From: Listeria cossartiae subsp. cossartiae
Lineage (GTDB): Bacteria; Bacillota; Bacilli; Lactobacillales; Listeriaceae
Length of the DNA: 64,000 bases
Assembly: GCF_014224155.1 (NCBI RefSeq)
Contig: NZ_JAASUI010000003.1
Coordinates: forward strand, 248,001 to 312,000
Direction of reading: 5' to 3'
Shown: positions 10,955 through 19,864 of the stretch, piece after piece
Numbering within the stretch: the first letter of the stretch is position 1
How the letters are laid out: the number at the start of each line of letters is the position of its first letter
The notes under the pieces: model-generated
The model's database searches: none
Seen by the model: the letters and a program-made list of their open reading frames with translations, nothing else
Told to the model about the DNA's origin: nothing
Program-made: the position numbers and the translations under genes

Positions 10955-10970
10955 TGCTATCACTTTTTTA
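10936..10970. terminator. bidirectional terminator overlapping the channel gene end
   Basis: Perfect 13-bp stem AAAAAGTGATAGC / GCTATCACTTTTT with a 7-nt loop. The left arm lies inside the channel reading frame. It serves the convergent MOSC gene too. Confidence 0.88.
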
Positions 10971-11601
10971 TTCGTTTTTCGACTTGGTCACGGTAACGTT
11001 CCGATAGTGCTTCGACAGCCAAAATACGCTCGAAGTCCGCTTTAGTTCCTTTTTTATGCAGTACTTTTTCATGGCAAAAGGCAACGGTTACCCCGTGAGA
11101 CTCCTCATGAATTTGTTTGATTTCATCTGTTTCGGTTATCTTGCCTGGCTTAATGGTTCGGCAAAGATAGCCCGTAAGCCCTGTTTCGTGGATTGTTTTG
11201 TAGAGATTTGGGATGGCATTGAATTTCTCAATTGTGCTGCATGGGTTGCGGGCTTCAGTTACTTGGATGATCGTTTCGCCAATTTGGAATTTATCACCGA
11301 TTTGGACTATGCTTTCTAGCATGTTGGTGACGATTAAGTTTTCGCCAAATGCGCTTACTTGTAACTCTTCGCCAAACATTTCTGCCCATTTTGTATAATG
11401 CTCGTATGGATAGATGCAAACGGTACGATCTACTCCACCGTGATATTTCAAATTGTGTGGTGCATCGTTTTCGAAGCCATTCATCGTAAGAAATGCTGTT
11501 TTTACGCGCCTTTTTTCGATGCCTGTCATCATTTTTTTGTTATTTTGGAGGGTCAGTTCTTTTGGTTTTCCGACTGCTAAATGGATGATTTTTCGTTCCA
11601 T
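10960..11601 (-). CDS. MOSC domain protein (YiiM/YflK-like)
   Basis: The 213-aa protein has one MOSC domain. The conserved Cys lies in ARNPCSTIEKF, and the region HGGVDRTVCIYPYEHY is typical of the YiiM-type subgroup. MOSC proteins bind molybdenum cofactor; YiiM reduces N-hydroxylated compounds, but the substrate here is unknown. It is the last gene of a minus-strand group after ycnJ-ycnI, 18 bp from ycnI, so co-transcription is possible without an obvious functional link. Confidence 0.85.
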   Translation of the reverse strand: MERKIIHLAVGKPKELTLQNNKKMMTGIEKRRVKTAFLTMNGFENDAPHNLKYHGGVDRTVCIYPYEHYTKWAEMFGEELQVSAFGENLIVTNMLESIVQIGDKFQIGETIIQVTEARNPCSTIEKFNAIPNLYKTIHETGLTGYLCRTIKPGKITETDEIKQIHEESHGVTVAFCHEKVLHKKGTKADFERILAVEALSERYRDQVEKRIKK

Positions 11602-11619
11602 CTGTTTGCTCCTTTGATG

Positions 11620-12237
11620 TTATTTTTTTCGACTTAAAATAGCAAGGATTCCGGTAATAAGTGCGATAACACTGATGGCTACTGCGGTCCACAACAGAAT
11701 CGTATTATCACTTGCATCGTTTGTATCTTCTGCTGTATTCTCAGCTCCCGCCACTACTTCTCCGTGTGAACCTGTTGTTGAATTGGACGATTCTTTTACA
11801 ATTTTCGTTGTCGCGTGCGGGGTTTCGGAATCTTCTGCTCCTACCCACTCGACAATCGATCCATCTTCATAATACTGGTAAGCATTCCAAGCAATTTCCC
11901 CTTCTTCACTTGGGTTTTTAGCGATAAAACTGAAACGTTGGAATTGACCTTTTTCAATGCCGTTTCCTTCTGTTTGCCAAGTCACTGTGTCATTTTTCTT
12001 GTCGACGGTTGTTGTCCAGCCCGGCACAGGTTCGTACGATTCGAAAGACACGCCTTTTGGTACTTTTAAAACAATTTTCTTGGATGCGGCGTCTTTTTCT
12101 GATGGTACTTTCATCGTGTAGGTTTCCCAAGATTCAACATTTGACTCACTTGGTTGCACGGAAACGTGGGCGCTTGCTTGGAATGGAATGATAAAAACAG
12201 CTAATAAAACGACGAGCGAACTAATAATTTTTTTCAT
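11620..12237 (-). CDS. YcnI-like DUF1775 copper-associated surface protein
   Basis: The 205-aa protein has a signal peptide (about residues 1-23, ending ASA before HVSVQPSES), a single DUF1775/YcnI beta-sandwich domain, a low-complexity linker and a C-terminal membrane anchor ending in RKK. The N-terminal His directly after cleavage is the copper ligand described for YcnI domains. It lies 12 bp downstream of the CopC-CopD fusion gene, the order seen in B. subtilis ycnJ-ycnI, and probably acts with it at the cell surface. No ycnK-type regulator is nearby. Confidence 0.87.
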   Translation of the reverse strand: MKKIISSLVVLLAVFIIPFQASAHVSVQPSESNVESWETYTMKVPSEKDAASKKIVLKVPKGVSFESYEPVPGWTTTVDKKNDTVTWQTEGNGIEKGQFQRFSFIAKNPSEEGEIAWNAYQYYEDGSIVEWVGAEDSETPHATTKIVKESSNSTTGSHGEVVAGAENTAEDTNDASDNTILLWTAVAISVIALITGILAILSRKK

Positions 12238-12249
12238 TGTTTTTCCCCT

Positions 12250-13875
12250 TTACTGAGTAATATTGGTCGTAAATGTTTGATTAATATCGGTAAAATCTTT
12301 TGTTAAACCATGGACGGTAATTTCCCATTTTCCGGTTTGATTAATATAAAGTCCTTCCGCGAAATATTGCGTATCATTTGCGCGTTTTGCTTGAAAAGTG
12401 GATTTTTCGTCGGTTTTGGTGGATTTCGTGGTGATGGTGACTTGTTCAAAATCTATTTTTGCCGCGCCATCTGCTGAAGTGAACGTGATGATAAATTGAT
12501 TTTGACCAACTGTCGCGGGCTCCACTCGTAAATTGATTTTCGCTTGTTCACCCTCCGCAGCAATAGTTTCGTCAAATGCTTTTGGTGCAGGTGGGGGCGG
12601 AGTTTGTACGTTGGTTAAAACGCTTGCGACTAAAAGGATGATGGTTCCAATGATGAGTTCGACGAGAATCGTTTTAAATGGTATCTTTTGGTTTTTGATT
12701 TTGAGATAGATGTAATGCCCTAGACCAAGCAGTGCCATTAGTAAAAATAAGCCGATTTTCAAAAGAAGTAGTTTGCCGTAGTTGGTTGTAAATAGGTTGG
12801 CCATTTGCCCGATGTTCATAACCGCCATGAGCAAGCCGCTAACCAAGATTGATGCGACTGCGATGATTGCGACGATGGCAAAGCGGCTCCATATTGCGCG
12901 CGCTTTTCCGGTTCGTGGTAGGACGAATAATAGTACCAAAATCCCGCCAACCCAAACGCTAGCTGCAACCATATGAAGCATATCGGCTGTGATACTTACT
13001 ATTTTATCGGCACTCGCTGCAGCATGTCCATTTTGAGCCTTCGCGAAAATTAAATAGCCAATTAATGCGGTCTCGGTCAGAAGCGCGAACCAGCTTGATT
13101 GTTTATTTTTGTGAATCATGATGAAAGTGAAAATGGTTAGCACAAGCCAAACAACAAACTCACTAATCCAAATATAACCTGTTTTTGTTGTTAAGAAAGC
13201 CGCTAACTGGCTTGGTTGGAAACTTTTACTGATTGATACTCCTGTGGTGATACTTGTTTGAACGAAAAGTTGCATCAGGAGCGCTACACCTAGAAAAATG
13301 AGCGCTGTCCAAGTTACTTTTTTCAAACGGCTAGATATTTTTTCGGTCAGCGGTTCTTTCCGCGGATAAAGACCTAAGCCGAATAGTAGCATCCCGATAA
13401 ACAACGAAAATCCTATGTATAATAGCGCTTTTTGAATCGAGCTAATTTGCAAATCTGCGCCATTCGATGGTACTTCGGTCGCTTGGAATGTCGCTTTAGT
13501 ATCCCCTAACTTAAAGGAAATCAAGCCCGTTACCGCATGACCATCAGCCGAAACCACACGCCATGAAACCGAATAGACATCCGCTTTTAAATCAGCTGGC
13601 AACGAAGCCTCCACCATATGATTATTCTTTTTAGAAACAGCTGTTTTCCCAGTTTCCACTCGTTCCCCGCTAGAATTTTTCACTTCTATTAATGGGAAAT
13701 CTGCTTCAATTTCTTCATTAAAAACGAGCGTTACTTTTTCTGGCGCGGTTTTAATATGTGATTGATCGGCTGGATTCGAATTTTCCAAATAAGCATGCGC
13801 TGAAACATGCTGAACCGGCACGATGAGGATAAATAATAAGATGACAATAAAACTGACCCTTTTGAATAATTTCAT
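12250..13875 (-). CDS. CopC-CopD fusion copper protein (YcnJ-like)
   Basis: In this 541-aa protein a signal peptide ends at about residue 26 (VSA|HAYLE) and exposes an N-terminal His. A CopC domain with a second His in DGHAVTGL follows (about 27-125), then about eight membrane spans of the CopD domain (150-430) and a C-terminal extracytoplasmic domain. In B. subtilis YcnJ is a copper importer induced on copper limitation; that role is inferred here. The proximity of ctaA/ctaB may reflect copper demand of the heme-copper oxidase. AAGGAG lies before the ATG. Confidence 0.88.
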   Translation of the reverse strand: MKLFKRVSFIVILLFILIVPVQHVSAHAYLENSNPADQSHIKTAPEKVTLVFNEEIEADFPLIEVKNSSGERVETGKTAVSKKNNHMVEASLPADLKADVYSVSWRVVSADGHAVTGLISFKLGDTKATFQATEVPSNGADLQISSIQKALLYIGFSLFIGMLLFGLGLYPRKEPLTEKISSRLKKVTWTALIFLGVALLMQLFVQTSITTGVSISKSFQPSQLAAFLTTKTGYIWISEFVVWLVLTIFTFIMIHKNKQSSWFALLTETALIGYLIFAKAQNGHAAASADKIVSITADMLHMVAASVWVGGILVLLFVLPRTGKARAIWSRFAIVAIIAVASILVSGLLMAVMNIGQMANLFTTNYGKLLLLKIGLFLLMALLGLGHYIYLKIKNQKIPFKTILVELIIGTIILLVASVLTNVQTPPPPAPKAFDETIAAEGEQAKINLRVEPATVGQNQFIITFTSADGAAKIDFEQVTITTKSTKTDEKSTFQAKRANDTQYFAEGLYINQTGKWEITVHGLTKDFTDINQTFTTNITQ

Positions 13876-14012
13876 TTGCTACTCCTTTGTGAACGAACGA
13901 TTTTACTCTTTTTAACTTATCACGTGCAAGAATTGAATGGAAATAATCGGCTCATTTCCTATTGCAAAAGGCGCGCACATTATGGCATAGTAAAAGAAAA
14001 GGAGGTTGTGCT

Positions 14013-14204
14013 ATGCTTCGTTACATCGCATTATTTATTTTATTTGCATTGGTTATACTCATCACGATGCGGCTTCCAGCACTTCTGGCAAAATGGAAAC
14101 CAAATATTCTTAGCTCTTTCTGGTTTCGAACGCTGACATTCATCATTATCGGCTACGTTTTAGTATTGCCCGCGCTTTACATAGGCCGTTTATTATTAAA
14201 ATAA
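14013..14204 (+). CDS. small membrane protein, 63 aa
   Basis: The ATG at 14,013 lies 8 nt after AAAGGAGG. The upstream frame (from 13,962) lacks a ribosome binding site. The product has two hydrophobic helices (about 4-22 and 38-58) joined by a basic loop (LLAKWKPN). No function is recognised. It is divergent from ycnJ and lies 60 bp before mscL on the same strand. Confidence 0.7.
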   Translation: MLRYIALFILFALVILITMRLPALLAKWKPNILSSFWFRTLTFIIIGYVLVLPALYIGRLLLK

Positions 14205-14264
14205 GTTCAGTTGCTTTCACATCACAGTTAGATGTTTTATACTGGGTAGTGGGAGGTGAATTAT

Positions 14265-14651
14265 ATGAAAAAAATGTTAGTAGAATTTAGAGATTTCGCG
14301 TTAAAAGGGAACGTACTTGACCTCGCTGTTGCGGTAGTTATCGGGGCTGCATTCGGGAAAATTGTTTCATCTTTAGTAGATAATATTATTATGCCACTTG
14401 TTGGTGTGCTTCTAGGTGGGCTTGATTTTACAGATTTAAGTTTCAAAGTCGGTAAATCAGTTATCCAGTACGGTGCTTTCATTCAATCCATCGTTGACTT
14501 TGTCATCATCGCTTTTGCCATTTTTATTTTCGTCAAAATACTTACTAGCTTTATTAAGAAAAAAGAGCAACCAGTGGAAGAAACACCCGTGCCTCCAACC
14601 GAGGAATACTTAAAAGAAATTCGCGATTTATTGAAAGAACAACAGAAATAA
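14265..14651 (+). CDS. mscL: large-conductance mechanosensitive channel
   Basis: The 128-aa protein is a normal-length MscL with two membrane helices. The N-terminus [21 protein letters not shown] is the conserved S1 and pore-lining helix; the C-terminus is a charged cytoplasmic helix ([16 protein letters not shown]). It opens under membrane tension as an osmotic safety valve. The start is ATG 14,265, 8 nt after GGGAGG; the GTG at 14,256 overlaps this site. A terminator follows. Confidence 0.95.
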   Translation: MKKMLVEFRDFALKGNVLDLAVAVVIGAAFGKIVSSLVDNIIMPLVGVLLGGLDFTDLSFKVGKSVIQYGAFIQSIVDFVIIAFAIFIFVKILTSFIKKKEQPVEETPVPPTEEYLKEIRDLLKEQQK

Positions 14652-14655
14652 CTGG

Positions 14656-14690
14656 AAAAATCCTTCTTGTTGTAGAAGGATTTTTTTATT
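14656..14690 (+). terminator. terminator after mscL
   Basis: Stem AAATCCTTCT / AGAAGGATTT with a TGTTGT loop and a T7 tail. Confidence 0.85.
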
Positions 14691-14728
14691 TATGCTAAAC
14701 CGCTAATCTGCCTATATATGCACTTCCA

Positions 14729-15976
14729 TTAAACATTGATACTTCCTCGTTTAATTTGCTCCATTAAAATTTTTATGTTGTTACTCGTCTGTACAGCTAA
14801 CTTATCCAGGGCAGAAATTGCTGCTGATGTATTACCGCTTAATTGATGCTTAATATCTCCAAAAACCAACTCTGCACTATGGAAGATATTTGTAGCTGCT
14901 TTATTCAATAAAATAACATCTTGAAATTTTGTATCTTCAAATAACGCCGTATCAATATAAGGTCGATATATGGCTAACACGTGCTCTAAATTTGATTCCA
15001 TATCCTTTACAGCACTTCCTACACCTCTAACGGTTAACAAGATTTCTTGCAACTTTCTTATGTACTCTCTCAATTCCTCTTTTAAGTGATAATCTCTATC
15101 TGTAAAAGGGATTTTCATGATTGATAGTCCTGTTTGGATGTTTTCTAAGTATCTAATAGCGGACTTTATTACCTGTTTTAATTGATTAATAATACTTCGA
15201 ATTGAACTCAATACCGGCATTAATAAATTCGTGGTTTTAGCAGAAAAATCTCGAAAATTTCTATCTAATAATCGCTGTTTCTTCCCCATTCCGTCTTTCA
15301 AAGCTTTGGATTCTTTTAAGACATACGCTTGTGTCGCTGGCGGCGCTCCTACACTTTGGACTTTTTGCGTTGCGCTTAAAAGTTTATCTGCTTTTTCAAG
15401 TTCATTCGATACATACGTAACTTGGGCGCTAAAAGTTAATACTTGCTTAACAACCAAATCTTTATTTTCATCTAATATTTTGTAATGTTCTTTTAATTCT
15501 GTCACCATGGCATCGCTTAAATATTGGTCATTAATCCCTTTAAATAACTCAGGTATTGCTTGCATTTTTATTTTAGATACTTGATCCATCATGTCTTCCG
15601 TCCTTAAAGCAAGATCATTAACTAGCGCCGGAATATCCACCAAAAGATCTATCGCATTAAAGAAACTCCCCGAAACAACATCTAACACTTCTCCTAAAAT
15701 GGGCAAAGTTCTTACTCTTTGCATAAAATCTATTGCCGCATAACTTACTGGTTTGGCCTTTTCCATCTCATCCCGAAACTCAGCATAATTAGCTAATGAA
15801 GTAATAATTCCACCAAATTCGCCTTCCGCCAACAAGTTATCAAAAGTTTCTTGTAAAGAAGTCGTTCGATTATCCAAACTACTTCCCTCATTAGTCACTA
15901 AATCGACCGCTGTATCTAAATAAAACTGCCCCCTACTTATTTGCTCCATCATTCGTGTCCGTAAACTATTAGCCAA
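14729..15976 (-). CDS. helical, LXG-like partner of the lipase-like protein (putative T7SS substrate part)
   Basis: The 415-aa protein is predicted almost wholly helical, with no signal peptide. Heptad-like helices run through residues 1-60, 160-300 and 330-415, and a hydrophobic patch lies around 90-125. It starts with TTG (15,976) that overlaps the end of the lipase gene by 8 nt in the next frame, at a T5 tract. One base less in that tract would fuse both genes into a single lipase-plus-helical polypeptide, the domain order of type VII secreted reverse-LXG lipases such as S. aureus TslA. I see no LXG motif proper; the assignment rests on architecture and neighbours. Confidence 0.6.
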   Translation of the reverse strand: MANSLRTRMMEQISRGQFYLDTAVDLVTNEGSSLDNRTTSLQETFDNLLAEGEFGGIITSLANYAEFRDEMEKAKPVSYAAIDFMQRVRTLPILGEVLDVVSGSFFNAIDLLVDIPALVNDLALRTEDMMDQVSKIKMQAIPELFKGINDQYLSDAMVTELKEHYKILDENKDLVVKQVLTFSAQVTYVSNELEKADKLLSATQKVQSVGAPPATQAYVLKESKALKDGMGKKQRLLDRNFRDFSAKTTNLLMPVLSSIRSIINQLKQVIKSAIRYLENIQTGLSIMKIPFTDRDYHLKEELREYIRKLQEILLTVRGVGSAVKDMESNLEHVLAIYRPYIDTALFEDTKFQDVILLNKAATNIFHSAELVFGDIKHQLSGNTSAAISALDKLAVQTSNNIKILMEQIKRGSINV

Positions 15977-16718
15977 AAATTCGAATATTATCCGGATTCA
16001 TATCGATTTTCTGCCCTTTTCCTCCCCCAGTCAAAACCTTTCCACTCCAAATACCTACTGGAAGATAAGCATCCGCATCAATGGGAATATTTTTGCCGTT
16101 AACTGTGACACCTGCATCATCATAACCCGTATGATTAGAAAGAATGGTTTGTAGCCAAGGAACATTGTTTTGAAGAATATGGGATTCACCTGGAAGACGA
16201 TTTCCGTATCCTAATCCACGTTCCCCCAAGGTTAATGGGTCATATTCACTTAAATAGTTTGTTATTCTTGGATTGTCCTTGTCATAAGTTCCTTTAGGTA
16301 AAATAGCTGGATTATAGGTGACACTTCTTATGCCGTCATTTTTTGAAGCTACATAATTAGATAAACCTCCACCTAAAGAGTTTCCTGCTACATTTTTAAT
16401 AGTATATTTTTTGCTTTCTTTTTTGTAGGATGTGTCTGCTTCTTTTAGCTGGGTATTGGGAATGGAGCCAGGAAGCGTGCCGTCAGTTAGGAAATCTTGA
16501 GTGCCTTGGGTGCCTTCGAAAACCATGCTGATTTCGCCTGTAGCTAAATTCTCGACAATCATGTAGTCAAGACCAGAAGCTTTATTATATTCACCTTCTT
16601 TGACTTTATAAATATTACTATTAACCTTTAATTTTGCTTCTACTTCCGGGTGTCTATAAACCCATTTTCCGCCTAATTCAATTAAATCTACATCTGCTGT
16701 TCTAAAATCTGTTGTCAT
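15969..16718 (-). CDS. lipase/esterase-like alpha/beta hydrolase (putative T7SS toxin, TslA-like)
   Basis: The 249-aa protein has no signal peptide. The nucleophile elbow is GNSLGGG (Ser114), and a plausible triad is completed by Asp160 (SEYDPLT) and His196 (SNHTG). The region FEGTQGTQDFLTDG resembles the oxyanion part of class 3 lipases. It lies 13 bp downstream of a lipoprotein gene and overlaps the helical gene by 8 nt, so they are one operon. In S. aureus a type VII-secreted lipase of this class is neutralised by lipoproteins encoded beside it; the parallel is the reason for the call. AAGGAG lies 10 nt before the ATG. Confidence 0.65.
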   Translation of the reverse strand: MTTDFRTADVDLIELGGKWVYRHPEVEAKLKVNSNIYKVKEGEYNKASGLDYMIVENLATGEISMVFEGTQGTQDFLTDGTLPGSIPNTQLKEADTSYKKESKKYTIKNVAGNSLGGGLSNYVASKNDGIRSVTYNPAILPKGTYDKDNPRITNYLSEYDPLTLGERGLGYGNRLPGESHILQNNVPWLQTILSNHTGYDDAGVTVNGKNIPIDADAYLPVGIWSGKVLTGGGKGQKIDMNPDNIRIFG

Positions 16719-16731
16719 CTATGCACGCTCC

Positions 16732-17604
16732 TTATTTAATGAATACTTCTGCTTGTATATGTTCACCATCAGGCAATCCCACTCGATTTACAATAAAATT
16801 TTTAAATAGATTAATAGGATAAAACCCTCGTGGCAGGTTTGATTCTTTCCGAAATTGCTCAGCCAAGCTATCTACCACTGCTTGTTTTGGAAGCTTATCT
16901 TCTTTTGAAAAGTAATTCATTACAATTGTCATGTTTTTACTTGTTGGATCATCTTTAACAAATAAAGCCTGAAGCTCATTCGAAGAAATTTGTGTATTAT
17001 TTAAATATGCATTATATACACCTAAGTAATCATCATTTATTGCAGTTATAAAATAATACTTCCCTTGATGACCACTAGGAGATGTCTTGTCTAGCGCTTC
17101 TTGCGTGAAACCTTCTAAATCATTTTTTCTTGCTAGTTTTTCCGCAACTTCATCTAAATGTTCAAACTCTTCTTCGTATGCTTTTGCGTATAGCCCGCCT
17201 ACAATCGCTTGTTCAACTGCCCCTTCGTCACTTGTTCCACTTCCTATTTCGTCTTTTTTATTAAGGAGGAATTTTACAACAACCGAAGTAGTAAACTGAA
17301 TTGGCGCATCGCTTTCCACAATGACAACCGCTCCATTTCGTGCTGGTACCACATTATTCACTTTCACGTCTGTTTTATATTTTGTTTTCATATAATTTAT
17401 CGCTTCTTGTTTTATCTCTTCCTCATGTTCCTTCACTCGTTCCGCTGATTTATTCCCATCCACAAAAGAATAGCCCTGTCCTACATAATCTTGCACAGGC
17501 GTAGTGCCTTCTTGCGCTTTCTCTTTCTCTGTTTTCTCATTCATATTGAAACAACCTCCTAATAATAATAGACATGCTAACAAAACCATTATTTTTTTCT
17601 TCAT
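16732..17604 (-). CDS. lipoprotein, copy A (DUF1672-like, putative immunity lipoprotein)
   Basis: The 290-aa protein has a lipoprotein signal peptide MKKKIMVLLACLLLLGGC (Cys18). The family look (QDYVGQGYSFVDGNKSAERVKEHEEEI) resembles DUF1672-type lipoproteins of staphylococci, named from memory. It is the gene nearest the lipase-like toxin, 13 bp upstream, with AGGAG before ATG. The N-terminal half is almost identical to copy C (18,590-19,462), while the C-terminal half diverges. Its likely role is membrane-anchored protection of the producer from the lipase; this is an inference from context. Confidence 0.7.
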   Translation of the reverse strand: MKKKIMVLLACLLLLGGCFNMNEKTEKEKAQEGTTPVQDYVGQGYSFVDGNKSAERVKEHEEEIKQEAINYMKTKYKTDVKVNNVVPARNGAVVIVESDAPIQFTTSVVVKFLLNKKDEIGSGTSDEGAVEQAIVGGLYAKAYEEEFEHLDEVAEKLARKNDLEGFTQEALDKTSPSGHQGKYYFITAINDDYLGVYNAYLNNTQISSNELQALFVKDDPTSKNMTIVMNYFSKEDKLPKQAVVDSLAEQFRKESNLPRGFYPINLFKNFIVNRVGLPDGEHIQAEVFIK

Positions 17605-17664
17605 CTGTTCTCCTATCGGCTTCTGTTATTTTTAAGTTTGTTTTTACCTTTGATAAACTCTTGC

Positions 17665-18532
17665 TCATTTAACTGATACTTTTGCCTCTATATTTTCACC
17701 ATCAGGTAACCCAACCCTGTTTATTATAAGGTTCTTATATATTATAAAAGGATAATTTCCTTTTGGTAATCCTGATTCTTGCTGGAAATCTTTTGCTAAC
17801 TTATCTACCACTTCTTGTTTAGGTAATTTATCTTCCTTTGAGAAGAACTTCATTACTATGGTTATATATCCACTGGTAGGATCATCTTTTGTAAATAGAA
17901 TCCGTAATTCTTCTGCTGAAATTTGAGGGTTTTCTATATACTCATTATATACACTAGAGTACTCTTGATATGATAGTGCAATAAAATAATGATTTCCTTG
18001 ATTTCCATATGGAGATGATTTAGCTAACGCTTCATCCGTCATTCCTACCAAATCATATTTTTGGGCTAATTTTTCTGCAACATCATTTAAATGTTTAAAT
18101 TCTGCCTCATATGCCTTTGCGTACAAGCCACCTATTACAGCTTGCTCTATTTCGCCCCCTCTTCTTTAGGAAACCCTACTTCGTCCTTGTTTAAAATAAA
18201 GCCAACCGTAACAGCTGTTGTAAATTGAATTGGCTCCTTGCACCCCACGATAACAACCGCCGCATTACGAGCAGGAACTACATAAGTAACTTCTACTTCC
18301 GTTTTATATTTTGTTTTCATAAAGTCTATCGCAACTTGTTTAATCTCTTCATCGTGCTTTTTCACTCGTTCTGCCGATTTATTCCCATCTACAAATGAAT
18401 ATCCTTGGTCTACATAATCCTGCACGGGCGTAGTGCCTTCTTGCGCTTTCTCTTGCTCTGTTTTTCCATTTATATTGAAACAGCCTCCCAATAATAATAA
18501 ACTTGCTAATAAAATCATTATTTTTTCTTCAT
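17665..18532 (-). pseudogene. lipoprotein, copy B, broken by two frameshifts
   Basis: The sequence matches copies A and C over its whole length but is interrupted twice. At the start, the ATG at 18,532 is followed by six A (plus-strand T6, 18,521-18,526) where copy A has seven, so the frame stops at once. An ATG at 18,518 restores the frame but omits the Lys-rich start of the signal peptide. In the middle, a G5 tract (plus-strand C5, 18,155-18,159) shifts the frame to a stop after EEGAK. One extra G would restore EEGGEIEQAVIGGLYAK, as in the paralogues. The pieces are 18,147-18,518 and 17,665-18,126. Either a decayed immunity gene or sequencing errors at homopolymers. Confidence 0.75.
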
Positions 18533-18589
18533 CTGTTCTCCTATCAGCTTCTGTATTTCATGCTCATCTTATATATTCTAGTATTCTTT

Positions 18590-19462
18590 TTATTTAGTAA
18601 TGCCTTCTACATCTACATTTTCTCCATCTGGTAATCCTACTCGGTTTACAATAAAATTTTTATACAACGTAACCATATAACTCCCTTTAGGAATCCCTTC
18701 TTCTTGCTTAATCTCTTCAGCCAGTTTATCAGCTAATTTTTGCTCAGGTACCTTGTCTTCTTTTGAGAAAAAAGCCATTGGGATAGAAATATTTTTACTG
18801 TCAGAATCAACTTTGTTAAACAGGATGCGTAACTCCTCCGCAGAAATATTTGGATTAGCTAAATATGCTTCATACGGACTTAAATAATCGTCATACCAAA
18901 CTGTAACAAAATAATACTTCCACTGATAACCACTTGGTGATGTTTTACTTAAAGCTTCTTCTGTATAACCTAATAAATCATATTTTTGAGCTAATTCTTC
19001 TGTAAATTCATTTAAATGTTTGAACTCTGCTTCATATGCCTTTGCGTAAAGCCCACCTACAATCGCTTGTTCAACTGCTCCTTCGTCACTCGTTCCACTT
19101 CCTATTTCATCTTTATTATTAAGGAGAAACTTTACAACCACCGAGGTAGTAAACTGAATTGGCGCCTCGCTTTCCACAATGACAACCGCTCCATTTCGTG
19201 CTGGTACCACATTATTCACTTTCACGTCTGTTTTATATTTTGTTTTCATATAATTTATCGCTTCTTGTTTTATCTTTTCCTCATGTTCCTTCACGCGTTC
19301 CGCTGATTTATTCCCATCCACAAAAGAATACCCTTGGCCTACATATTCTTGCACAGGCGTCGTGCCTTCTTGCGCTTTTTCCTGCTCTGTTTTCCCATTT
19401 ATATTGAAACAGCCTCCTAAAAACAATAAACCTGCTAACAAAACAATTACTTTTTTCTTCAT
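18590..19462 (-). CDS. lipoprotein, copy C (DUF1672-like, putative immunity lipoprotein)
   Basis: The 290-aa protein has the signal peptide MKKKVIVLLAGLLFLGGC and the same domain as copy A. Residues about 20-150 are nearly identical to copy A at both protein and DNA level; the second half differs at many positions. It is the first gene of the presumed five-gene operon (copies C, B, A, lipase, helical protein). The tandem copies suggest gene duplication with later divergence of the C-terminal, possibly toxin-facing, half. Confidence 0.7.
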   Translation of the reverse strand: MKKKVIVLLAGLLFLGGCFNINGKTEQEKAQEGTTPVQEYVGQGYSFVDGNKSAERVKEHEEKIKQEAINYMKTKYKTDVKVNNVVPARNGAVVIVESEAPIQFTTSVVVKFLLNNKDEIGSGTSDEGAVEQAIVGGLYAKAYEAEFKHLNEFTEELAQKYDLLGYTEEALSKTSPSGYQWKYYFVTVWYDDYLSPYEAYLANPNISAEELRILFNKVDSDSKNISIPMAFFSKEDKVPEQKLADKLAEEIKQEEGIPKGSYMVTLYKNFIVNRVGLPDGENVDVEGITK

Positions 19463-19797
19463 CTCTTCTCCTACCTACTTCTGTATTTTATCTCTTTCAA
19501 ATCTTAATTTTTTCCAATTATTCGAACACTTTAATTTCTATAAATTTAAATCATCCAATTAACAATCATTTTTAGATTGTTACTATCAAATAAAAATATA
19601 GTTAAATATCATCCTAAAATTATATCATAAATTCACAAAGTGAAATGTGACAGAACAACGAACAACACTTCAATAAAACGCTGATATGGTCCATTTTCAA
19701 GTAATACCTTTTATACAAAAAGATGATTTTTTCACAATAATTCCTTTTATTGATAATTTCTTCAAGTTTAATTGCCCGAACCTCTGATTGAACAAAA
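19463..19797. other. AT-rich intergenic stretch upstream of the lipoprotein cassette
   Basis: About 335 bp of very AT-rich DNA without a supported gene. It should hold the promoter of the cassette, but I see no convincing -35/-10 pair. No small TlaA/TlaB-like partner gene is visible here. Confidence 0.5.
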
Positions 19798-19851
19798 AAA
19801 TTAGGCTATTCACCCCCCTATCAATTTCAAGAGGGAAAATAGCCTAATTAA
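19798..19851 (-). terminator. terminator after the 130-aa membrane protein gene
   Basis: Arms AATTAGGCTATT / AATAGCCTAATT around a loop of about 30 nt, followed on the minus strand by a T7 run. Confidence 0.7.
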
Positions 19852-19864
19852 ATAAATTACAGTA

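Noticed and set aside
19016..19562. Plus-strand frames opposite lipoprotein copy C
   Set aside because: Same antisense frame recurs opposite copy A, which only reflects the paralogy of the coding strand.
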